NCBI RefSeq assembly: GCF_047495875.1
Contig: NC_092485.1
Span: 6,396,890-6,460,889 of the forward strand
Direction: 5' to 3'
DNA length: 64,000 bases
DNA from: Pithys albifrons albifrons
Taxonomy: Eukaryota > Chordata > Aves > Passeriformes > Thamnophilidae
Shown: positions 13,001-22,695 of the stretch, one piece after another
How positions within the stretch are numbered: position 1 is the stretch's first letter
How the letters are laid out: each line of letters opens with the position of its first letter
Position numbers and translations under genes: made by a program
Notes under the pieces: model-generated
What the model saw: the letters and a program-made list of their open reading frames with translations, nothing else
Databases searched by the model: none
Told to the model about the DNA's origin: nothing

Positions 13001-16000
13001 ACAGGATCCAGGCCCCAAAAAAGCCTCCAGTCAGTCACCCCAGCGAGCAGGTGAGCCCAGGAACCAGCAGCATGCTCAGTTTTAGTCCTTAGAGTGAGAT
13101 TCCAGAAAGAGAGAGAGGAGGAGGCAGCAAATACAGGTTATAGCTCTACATCATTGCCCAAACCCACTCTACATCTAGTCCTTCCTTTCCAAGGCCATCC
13201 CGTGACTCTCAGGTGTCAGGTGCTTTTCCCAGACAACACCAAAATGTTCCTTTTCAGATCAGTTATTCTGCTCTGCAGCTTCAAGCCTCAGGAGCTACAT
13301 TACAATAATCAAGTTAAAACCTCTGCTAATATAATAGCTTTGGAGATGTCCCTTAACAACTCTTAAGTGTTAGCAAGGAGGTGGCACATCTCGAGCCCTT
13401 CCTTCCCTTCTCAGTTTTTTCCAGACAGCCTTTTGTTATGTTAAACCAATATATTTAGGCATTAATAACTCCCAATGAACCAGGTCACCACAGCAGTATT
13501 CAAAAATAAAAGAAACTCTTCCAAATCAGTTCACAAACTCGAGCCCTCCTTACACAACCTCACTGTGCTGCAAACAACCGGCAGAGTGTGGGTAAATGGA
13601 AATGTTTTTTTAATTAATCCAATCAGAGCTTTTCCAGGAAGATGAAGAAACCGAAGCACCAGAGCTGCTGAGGCCTCATGCAGAGCAGGGCACGTGCCCA
13701 GGACCCTCCTGCTCCTCAGAACACTGACCAGCACACCAAAACCTCCAGCACGGAACACACGATGGAGGACACTCGGATTCCCTCCATGACTCAAGGTCTC
13801 AGCCTCCGTAGGCCTTTCCTTGCTCTCCAGATGCACTAACCAGGCACCACAGCACCCCATAAGGGGTCTACAGTCACAGAACAAGAGAAATAGTGCAGTA
13901 GATGGGCAGTTTCTCACTCCTAAATAATGGAACAGCTGTACATGATACATGGGGAAGAGACTAAAAACGCATATGGAGAACAACTGAGTACCCTCCTTTC
14001 ATCTCTGAGTTTCCACTATCTCAGCTGGGTGTTCTTCACACCAGCTCTTGGGCTGCTGATGCTCCAGTCTGGGACATCTCCAACAGCTCCTATGGCTCCA
14101 GAGGCAGGAGGTGCCTCCCTCAAGCCTTGGAGGAGGGAATGGGGTGGGGAAGAGCTGAGCTCACCATGAGGGAACCACTTCTACCTGGAGCTTTCAACTC
14201 AAACACTGAGTAGAGATGACACATGGCAATTCCTGCAAAGTCTCGAGATGTTTTGAAGGACTGGAATTTTAATCAAGGAATAGTTTTCAACAGACAGAAT
14301 TTTAGAAAGTAAAATTTGTGTGTCAGTCACCTTTATTCTTGACCTCTTTTACACTGAACTCTACACACGAGGTTAGAAACTACCTTAGAAGAGGTTTGAT
14401 GCTGCAAAAGGACCACTGGGGGAAGCTGAAAGGTTTAAGCTGAGCTTACACAGCTGAAGGAGGGGGGAAAGGGCTGGCTAACTCAGAGGTTATGCATTTT
14501 CTCACATGAAGCCACAGAAAGACATGTCATTGTCTCAGCTGAAAGCAGCAGTTCCAAACACAAGAGTGGGGTTCCAGGAAGAAGACAGAAACCTGTGGTG
14601 AAAGAAGCAATCAGGGGCTGCCCAAAGACAGAAACTGAGCACCCACAGCACCCTCAGAACAGCCAAACCACCCGAGGAAATCAGTTTCCTTGAGCAGTGC
14701 TGGTGTGCACACACACCCCCACAGCAGCAGCTCAGCCCTGCCGTGGCTCCTGCCCAGGGCTGGGCACGGCCCCCAGAGCAGCATCAGGGGTGAGCCCAGG
14801 CAGGACCCTGAGCCCGCCCAGGGCAGGTGGCACAGCAGCCCCAAGTGTGCCCAAAACACCCCGAGAATGTCCCAGCAGGAGCTGCACTGAACACAGGCAG
14901 CAACTCTCCCCAGTGGAGTCATCAGGGGCTGCCCGTGCAGAGGAGATCCTGCAATGCCAATTCCTCAGCACAAACCATGTCCCCAAACTGTGACTGTCTG
15001 ACCCAAAGGAAAGGGCAACGAAGCTGCAGAACTGTCTGAGAACAAGCTGGGGCATGTCAGGCAGAATCCAGCAGGACTCAAAGTATATTGCACCCAATTC
15101 CTTCTGCTGCAGTTGCCTGCTTAGGCTGCCATGCCACGGGCACCCGATTTGAAAATGTTTGTACACGGGAGCACAATTATAGTATGTGCCACAGTTAAAA
15201 AGACAATTTCTTTAAAGTCTAGATTTCATTCACAATAATCAGGTCAAACATTTGAGTTAGTCTGGAGAAGAGGTGTGGGTTTAGGTGGTTTTTTTTTACA
15301 CACTAGATAAAAGCTTCCAAGAAAATATTTTTAAATTGTTTAATTCTGTAATGTTGCTATTTTTAGCAGCATCAGGAGACAGCTGTGGACACAGAGAGGC
15401 ACCAGTTCACATGCACTGATACACCCACAATGTTTCAAGGGAGCCACAACAGACCAAACAGTGTAAAACCTCCTTTCCCTGCCCAGCCCGAGGGTGGAAA
15501 TGACCCGTGCACGGGTTCCAGACTGTCGTGACATGCCGGTGACAGCACAGCAGGAACCACCAGATCTGCTCCTGGGGTGTCCCCTCTGCCTGTCAGGACA
15601 GCAGGTCCCAGCTGGGTCACAGCAAGGACAGGGAGTTTAAACCCTCAAGCTTCTCCCTTCCCTACTAAAGCTTATCAAAGCCAAGCGATGATTTGAACCC
15701 GGTGCTTCCCCCGTCACCAGACCTGGTCCCACTGGTCACCACCTACAAACATTAACCTGACCAGAGTCATGCCAAGATTGCTCAAAACATCCTGTGAGCT
15801 GAGTCACAGCAAGAACAGAGGACTCTGGTCTCCATCACCTGATCAGAGCGATGGAAGCAAAGAACAGCAGCCCCACCAGTGCTGGGCGAGGGCTACACAA
15901 CCCACAGCCCTGGCCAGTACAGGAGGATCAGCTCCTGCCTCCTCCACAACACCAGGACACCCCACTGCCCTCCCAGAAGGCAAGGAGGGGTCACAGCTGA

Positions 16001-19000
16001 GCTCTGGGTGTCACAGAGCAGTGTTACCCTCAGGTGTGTCTGACCGAGGGTTCATTTGGAAGGGCAGCCCCAACACCAGTCCTGGGAGCACACCTGAATG
16101 CTGGGCTTTAACAGCAGCCCTGCCAACACCAACACCAACACCCAGGGTCACAGCCCTGCCAACACCAACACCAACACCAACACCCGGGGTCACAGCCCTG
16201 CCAACACCAACACCAACACCCGGGGTCACAGCCCTGCCAACACCAACACCAACACCCGGGGTCACAGCCCTGCCAACACCAACACCAACACCTGGGGTTA
16301 CAGCCCTGCCAACACCAACACCAACACCCGGGGTCACAGCCCTGCCAACACCAACACCCGGGGTCACAGCCCTGCCAACACCAACACCAACACCAACACC
16401 CGGGGTCACAGCCCTGCCAACACCAACACCAACCCCCGGGGTCACAGCCCTACCAACACCAACACCAACACCCAGGGTCACAGCCCTGCCAACACCAACA
16501 CCAACACCAACACCCGGGGTCACAGCCCTACCAACACCAACACCCAGGGTCACAGCCCTGCCAACACCAACACCCAGGGTCACAGCCCTGCCAACACCAA
16601 CACCAACACCCGGGGTCACAGCCCTGCCAACACCAACACCCGGGGTCACAGCCCTGCCAACACCAACACCAACACCAACACCCGGGGTCACAGCCCTGCC
16701 AACACCAACACCAACACCAACACCCGGGGTCACAGCCCTGCCAACACCAACACCAACACCCGGGGTTACAGCCCTGCCAACACCAACACCAACACCAACA
16801 CCCGGGGTCACAGCCCTGCCAACACCAACACCCGGGGTCACAGCCCTGCCAACACCAACACCAACACCAACACCCGGGGTTACAGCCCTGCCAACACCAA
16901 CACCAACACCCGGGGTCACAGCCCTGCCAACACCAACACCAACACCCGGGGTCACAGCCCTACCAACACCAACACCAACACCAACACCCGGGGTCACAGC
17001 CCTGCCAACACCAACACCAACACCTGGGGTCACAGCCCTACCAACACCAACACCAACACCCGGGGTTACAGCCCTGCCAACACCAACACCAACACCCAGG
17101 GTTACAGTCAGGGGCAGGAGGGCTGGTGTGGCTGAGGAAAACACACCCTGTGTGAGTGAACCCCCTTGGCAGGGGCCAGTTGTGATGTCTCACCTGAGCA
17201 GGCCCCAAGCACTTCTCTGGCAGCCCCTGCACCCGGTGCCACCTCAGGTGTCCCCAGAGCTGCTGTCACACGGGCCCCAGGCACACTGAGAGCACCAGCC
17301 CAGCACTCTGCTAGAACACAAAACCCAAACTCTTCACACTAAGTCATGGCAAAAGCAATTAACCCCCTATTAACTACCCCATGGCTTTACCTCCCAGACA
17401 GGCACACCCACTCCTGGCCAGCACAGGTGTGCCAGTGGATGTCCAGAGCTTGAACAGCCCCCAGGGATGGAGAGGGGCGTCTGCAAAGCCATCTGAGTGC
17501 TGTTAAAAGCCAACGTTCTGCCTGCTCCCCAAGGCCAATAAAAAGCACAGAGACTTTTCCCTTGCCTTGCTGGCCAATTCCAGGTTTCTGATGTCAGAAC
17601 TGCTGTCCCCACTCTGTCCCTCACACACACAGAACTGCCCCACACCTGAGCCAAGAGAGAATGAGGTTTTACTGATTTCTGCAGCATTTCCAGAGATAAA
17701 CTTGTAAGTATCTTCCTGCAAAACATCCCTTTGATTGAGAGCACTCCTTAAGCCACAACACAGCTACAAATTCTCCTAAACAGATGAAAAAACCGAGGAC
17801 CTCCAGCAGAGATTTGACCTCACAAACAGTGCCCTTAAACAGCCTTTTTTCACCCAAAAGCTGGATCCAAAAGACTTTGCAACAATAAAGCTTTTTTCCC
17901 CACACACAGTGGAAACCATCCTTATCTGACACATTTCAATTAAATATCCCACCTACAAGACTAATAAAAATTCAGCTTTCAAAATAAAGGCTAAAAAGAG
18001 AATGTAAGAAATATTACATGTAAATTACTGATATATAATTTTTTTCTTTCAAACTAGAAATCCCTCAGCCAACTGCACTGAAATATGGACTTTAAATGCA
18101 CAACCAGTAGCTACTTCAAACTAATTCAGTTTCTCATGGAAGTAAACAAGCTCCAGGCCCCTCATCTTCAAAGCTGGCACACTCTCCAATTGAAAGAAAA
18201 TTCCTTTTCTTGTCCCAGTACAATTTCCATCCCAGCTTTAGAAGAGTCCAGTGACTCCTATGGGGTTCCAGGAGCTCCCTGTGCAGGTGGGCTGAGACTG
18301 GGGGGGTTCAGACCCACCCCTGCCCATCTCACACAGCCCTGCAGAGCTGCAGCAACATGTGGGGCTTCCCTGTACCACAAACCCCTCCCAGAGCCCCCAC
18401 CTGCAGCACAGCCCACTCTCTGGGAGGGAGGGAGGGAGCAGAGCCAGCCTGCCAGGTGACCCACCAGGGATCTGATCCTGGATGCAGAGGCACCAAAATG
18501 CCCCCCACTCCTCTGCCCGGGGTTTCCTCCCGACAGAGAAACACTTTGGTGCCACAATATTCACTTTTGGTTCTCCTTTTTGAACAGAGAGTTCACTTTT
18601 GGTTTTCGGCTGAAAGCGACAGCTCAGCCTCTCCCCTGCGGCCTCCCAGCCTGGAATGGAAACACCCCGAAGGGGTGAGGTGGGGGGTGTGTGCTGGTCA
18701 GGGAACCTGCAGCAGAGGCAGGGAGTCAGCACAGCCCACAGAGCCCAGCTCCACACAGGCAGAACTCTGGGCAAGTGTTTAATAAATACCAGGGAAAACA
18801 AAAGGGTTTAACTCGTATTTCCTGCAGATCAAGGAACAGCCTCAGAAACTCTGGATGCAGATGTTCCACCTGAAGCATTTCTGCTGCACTCAGAACCAGC
18901 TGCAGCACCTCAGCACTGCCCAAGCACACCAGAATCCCAAAGGGGCACTGGGCAATTCCCGGGGAGTGGAGGAGTGGGCACAGAGGCTGCTGACAGGTAC

Positions 19001-22000
19001 CTACATTCCTTCCCAAGCAGCCACTAATCTTTCTCCTAGACTGGCAGAACAAGCTATTTAAAAATAATTCCTCTGTTCCAGCAGAACTGCCCCTTCCCTG
19101 TGAACCCACTGCCCACAGTTACCAAGGATGGTGTTGGAAATGGCCTGTCAAAGCCCACTGACCTCGTGCTCACCACAGTGTGTGAGTGGCACCAACCAGG
19201 GGAGCAACTGCAGGTGTGGAGAGAACAGTTACTGCCAAAAAGCAACTCTCACCCACGGGATCAAGTTCTAGTGAAGTTATTGATGTCTTTTGTAATTAAC
19301 TCACAGCTGGATGTTGCCATTCAGAGCCCAGCCTGCCCAGTGTGTGTCACCCCCACCAGAGCCCCCTCGCTGTTCCCTGCAGGGGAACACCAGCCCTGGG
19401 GCAGGAGGAAGGGACAGCCCTGCAGGAACAGGCCGTGCCTTTAACACACCACACAGGGGCCTGACCAAAGATTTGCAGGCCAGCCTGGAGCCAGAGGGCC
19501 TGGCCCCCACCCCAGGGCACACGGGGCAAGCCTGGCAGGCACTGCCTGAGCCACCTGGGGAGGGGGGACTGCACAGGGCACCCCTCAGGGGCATGGGAAA
19601 GGCACTTCCAGAACAGGCACGTGTGCCCAGTGCAGCCTCTGTGCTGAGGGGCAGCAGGGGCAGGCAGGGGGCAGGAGGGGCAGGCAGGGGGCAGGAGGGG
19701 CAGGCAGGGGCAGGCAGGGGGCAGGAGGGGCAGGCAGGGGGCAGGAGGGGCAGGCAGGGGGCAGGAGGGGCAGGCAGGGGGCAGGCAGGGGGCAGGAGGG
19801 GCAGGCAGGGGGCAGGAGGGGCAGGCAGAGGCAGGCAGGGGGCAGGCAGGGGGCAGGCAGGGGGCAGGCAGGGGGCAGGGCAGGTGGGCAGGGGCAGCAG
19901 GGGGGGCAGGCAGGGGGAGCAGGCAGGGGGCAGGAGGGGCAGGGGGGGCAGGCAGGGGGCAGGGGCAGCAGGGGGAGCAGGCACAGCCCAGCCAGGCCAG
20001 TGACCCCACGGCCACAGGGGAGGGGTGGGAGGGGACGGGCTCTGGGCAGGGCTGCCAACACCAGCACCGGGACTGGCACCAACAGGAGAGCAGCAGCCCC
20101 TGCCCGTGCTGGGCATGGGCACCCCCGGGGCCCTGAGCCCCCCAGGGCAGCCCCAGTGCCCACACTCAGCTCACCAGCCCAGCAGGTGCCTGTGGCACAC
20201 CCAGCCATCCACAAGGTTATCAAATAATGATTCAGAAATAAATGTGAGAACTTGGTTTGCTGAACCAGACCAGTCACTGAAATTGGGAATTTAAATGATT
20301 TTAGATCTTCTTCAACTGTAACAAAGCCTGAAAAAGCCTTGGATTTGAGGCTGGGTTGGAAATGCAGTTACTGCAAACACAAACTCAACACTCCTGATGG
20401 GGAAGAGCTGCTCCAACACAAACAGGAGCACCCTCAGCAGGGACTTCAGGTCCAGCTCTGCTCCCCCTGGGAAAAGCAGAGAAACCTCCAGGACTACCCC
20501 ACTGGGGCAGTTTCTCTTGTGTTCCCAGCACACCAGTGAAGGGGGAAAGAATCTTCTGCTGGGAACCAACCACCTCTGAGCAACTCCTGAACGCCTCAGG
20601 CCTTGCACTGTCAGCTTACAAAACACAAAGAATTAATGGCCATTTCCCTCCTCCCTCTGCAGATACAGATTTGCCACCATAATTCAATACAGAGCTGGAG
20701 GAGGAGGAGGGAAAGACAAGAGCAAAGAGCTGACAAAGTTGTCTTATCACTGTTTTTAAGCTCAACGATTCTGCACAAGTTTTCTCCCAACTGTTGATAT
20801 CCAGACCTTGCTTTGGATTTCAGGACCCAAAGCTGAGCTGTCTGGGTTTGATGTTCCCCTCTGAGCAATGCTCAGCTCAGTGCTCTCTGTTCAGTGCCTG
20901 AAACACAAAGCCCTTGTTTGCTGTCCTGCAGCTGCCACAAGGCAGAAACGAACGAGGGGCACGTTTGGGTCTTGCCTGGAAATGGGCCGAGAGGGGCAAG
21001 TGCTCACAACGAGCCAAACCCCAAATCCCCCCGGCAGCAGCTCCACGACGTCCCTTCTGCAGCCCCTGGGCTCCCTCCTGGTCTGCACCGTTACACCGAA
21101 AATTCCCCACTCTCTTCTCCAGCCGCAGCTTTCCCGACGCCCCGCGCCTGCCTCCTGCCCTGGCAGCGACACGGGGCCCTTGGGAAGTCACACACACCCC
21201 CAGGGCCCGGGGATTCCGAGGCCCTCGGTCCGCAGCAGCCGCCGAGTTTCCCCCGCACGCCCCGGGAACTCACCCGAGCGCCTCTGACACACCCCCGGTG
21301 ATGGGCACTCGGCCCGGCCCGGCCCTGGCGGCCCCGCCACACGCCCCGCGGGCCGCTGGTGCCCCTGGGACGGGCGAACGGGCACGGGAGCGGCCGGGAG
21401 GGGGCTCGGCCCGGCACAGACCCCGGCCCGGCCCCGGCACAGACCCCGGCCCGGCCCCGGCACAGACCCCGGCGCGGCCCCGGCACAGACCCCGGAGCGG
21501 CCCCGGCACAGACCCCGGAGCGGCCCCGGCACAGACCCCGGAGCGGCCCCGGCACAGACCCCGCCCCCGGCACAGACCCCGGAGCGGCCCCGGCACAGAC
21601 CCCGGAGCGGCCCCGGCACAGACCCCGGAGCGGCCCCGGCACAGACCCCGGCCCGGCCCCGGCACAGACCCCGGCCCGGCCCCGGCACAGACCCCGGAGC
21701 GGCCCCGGCACAGACCCCGGAGCGGCCCCGGCACAGACTCCGGAGCGGCCCCGGCACAGACCCCGGAGCGGCCCCGGCACAGACCCCGGAGCGGCCCCGG
21801 CACAGACCCCGGCCCGGCCCCGGCACAGACCCCGGAGCGGCCCCGGCACAGACCCCGGAGCGGCCCCGGCACAGACTCCGGAGCGGCCCCGGCACAGACC
21901 CCGGAGCGGCCCCGGCACAGACCCCGGCCCGCCCCCGGGCCCGCCGTGCCCCCCGAGCCGCCCCCAGCCCAGCACAGACCCCGCACCGCCCCCGGGCCCG

Positions 22001-22219
22001 CCGTGCCCCCCGAGCCGCCCCCGGGCCCGCCGTGCCCCTCGAGCCGCCCCCGGGCCCGCACCAGTTGGTCATGTCGAGGAAGAAGGCGCAGCCGGCGGGG
22101 CTGAGCTGGAAGCCGAGCAGGCGCTGGAACTCGCCGATCAGCACGTCCTTGTCGGTGGTGCCGAGGCAGCTGAACTTCTGCATGAGCTCCGCGTCCAGAT
22201 CCACGTCCATGCCCTCCAT
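4045..22219 (-). CDS. ILRUN: ILRUN (C6orf106): UBA-like and NBR1-type FW domain regulator
   Basis: Coding exons on the minus strand are 22219-22062, 9617-9463, 6256-6059 and 4487-4159, with a tentative last piece at 4053-4045. All junctions are GT/AG and keep frame, giving 280 residues before the last piece; the human protein is about 298. Residues 1-53 start MEGMDVDLDAELMQKFSCLG and lead into the UBA-like region, ending in DMTNW at the exon 1/2 junction. Exons 2-4 carry the NBR1-like FW fold (KTWRIQN, EAWPPG, GQWRMCTATGLYYG, VIWVILSVE). The rest of exon 4 is a disordered Ser/Asn/Pro-rich tail ending SVVTYSK. For exon 3 I chose the acceptor giving IQNTGTEAW, which keeps the family length; a site 6 bases further on would delete two residues. 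ILRUN is known to dampen IRF3/p300-dependent antiviral and inflammatory transcription. It shares a promoter with SNRPC. The C-terminus is uncertain; the rest is secure. Confidence 0.95.
4743..5132. repeat. CA/CTGACCCC-rich tandem repeat in ILRUN intron 3
   Basis: About 15 imperfect copies of a short unit built from CACTGACCCCC and GCACACACATACACACC fill this stretch. Unit length varies because the CA-rich part expands and contracts. It lies between ILRUN exons 4 and 3 and next to a GC-rich segment at 5130-5240. The open frames across it are by-products of the repeat. Confidence 0.85.
16117..17106. repeat. Compound minisatellite, 27 units of 30, 36 or 42 bp
   Basis: Each unit is a run of the hexamer CCAACA (two to four copies in step) followed by a constant block CCGGGGTCACAGCCCTG. 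I count 27 units: 14 of 36 bp, 8 of 42 bp and 5 of 30 bp, totalling 990 bp. All lengths are multiples of six, so long frames stay open on both strands, one on the plus strand reading as repeated ALPTPTPTPGVT. ILRUN is transcribed from the minus strand, so its pre-mRNA carries runs of GGTGTT. It lies within ILRUN intron 1 and I see no evidence that it is translated. Confidence 0.95.
19646..19985. repeat. G-rich minisatellite (GGCAGGCAGGGG type) in ILRUN intron 1
   Basis: The plus strand is an irregular array of GGGGCAGGCAGGGGGCAGGA-like units of about 10-20 bases, nearly free of T. The minus-strand ILRUN transcript is correspondingly C-rich. Its Pro/Cys-rich or Gly/Gln-rich translations are artefacts of the repeat. 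Confidence 0.9.
21410..21930. repeat. 23-bp CpG-rich minisatellite in ILRUN intron 1
   Basis: About 22 copies of a 23-base unit containing CCCCGGCACAGACCCCGG followed by AGCGG or a variant (CCCGG, CGCGG). Each copy has one or more CCGG sites, and one copy is shortened near 21560. It lies within the CpG island, about 130-650 bases inside intron 1 of ILRUN. The long open frames through it are not genes. Confidence 0.92.
21930..22061. repeat. Short CG-rich repeat abutting the ILRUN exon 1 splice donor
   Basis: Imperfect copies of a roughly 28-base block (core GAGCCGCCCCCGGGCCCG followed by CCGTGCCCC) run directly into the exon 1 donor of ILRUN. On the transcribed strand the first intron bases are therefore GTGCGGGCCCGGGGGCGG and repeats of it, a dense cluster of G-runs beside the 5' splice site. 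Confidence 0.8.
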
Positions 22220-22261
22220 GGCGGCCCCGGGGCGGCCGGGGGGGCCCGGGGGGTGCGCGCG

Positions 22262-22695
22262 CCGCTCTGCGCCTGCGCTGCGCCTGCGCGGCCCACCCCG
22301 CCCCGCGCGCCGCGGCGTCACCGCGCCGTGACGTCACCGCGCCGTGACGTCACCGCCCCCACCGCCCCGCCCCTATGCAAATGAGCCCGCGCGGGGGCGC
22401 TGCGTCACGGCCTGACCCCGCCCACTCCGTTTGGCCCCGCCCACTCCGTTTGTCCCCGCCCACCGCCCCGCCCCGCCTTCCATATATGGCGGCAGCGTAT
22501 GCAAATGACGTCCGTGACGTCACGCGCCACCATGGAAACGAGGCGGGGGCGGGGCCGGGCGGGGCGAGAGCGGACCCGCCCACGGCACTTCCGGGCCCTA
22601 CGGCAGCCGGCGGGGGACATGCGTCGCTGCGTGATTGCGTCACTGCGTGATTGCGTCGCTGCGCCCGTACGTCAGTTCCGGCTGGCGGGATCACC
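22262..22695. promoter_or_regulatory. Bidirectional CpG promoter of ILRUN (-) and SNRPC (+)
   Basis: The two start codons, at 22219 (-) and 22696 (+), are 476 bases apart. Motifs visible are two tandem NRF1-like TGCGCCTGCGC (22268-22289), full CREs TGACGTCA at 22329-22336, 22345-22352 and 22515-22522, octamers ATGCAAAT at 22375-22382 and 22499-22506, a perfect CArG box CCATATATGG at 22480-22489, three CCGCCC-bearing tandem blocks at about 22415-22470, and ETS-type CACTTCCGG near 22586. The ILRUN start is probably near 22250-22300 and the SNRPC start near 22550-22680, inferred from motif positions only. Confidence 0.85.
22621..22667. repeat. 16-bp tandem repeat in the SNRPC leader region
   Basis: Almost three copies of GCGTCGCTGCGTGATT, the second with A for G in the middle, lie just before the SNRPC start. 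An ATG at 22619-22621 opens a frame through them that overlaps the SNRPC start in another frame. Whether it lies in the mRNA depends on the unmapped transcription start. Confidence 0.7.

Larger units (their letters stand above)
9618..22061 (-). other. ILRUN: ILRUN intron 1 (12.4 kb)
   Basis: This intron runs from the GTGCGG donor after exon 1 to the acceptor before exon 2. I found no supported nested gene. It holds tandem repeats at 16117-17106, 19646-19985, 21410-21930 and 21930-22061, described separately. The rest is unremarkable intron. Confidence 0.85.

Noticed and set aside
15660..15740. Possible tRNA or tRNA-derived SINE on the minus strand
   Set aside because: GGGTTCAAAT looks like a B box and TGACCAGTGGG faintly like an A box, but no cloverleaf can be drawn and no SINE tail follows.
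15769..17289. 506-codon frame rich in Pro and Thr, mucin-like
   Set aside because: It is almost wholly the minisatellite at 16117-17106, is also open in other frames and on the other strand, and lies in an ILRUN intron without recognisable splice or start context.
20914..22384. Several 300-400-codon frames on both strands
   Set aside because: They arise from the CpG-rich 23-bp array; only the part overlapping 22062-22219 on the minus strand is real ILRUN coding sequence.
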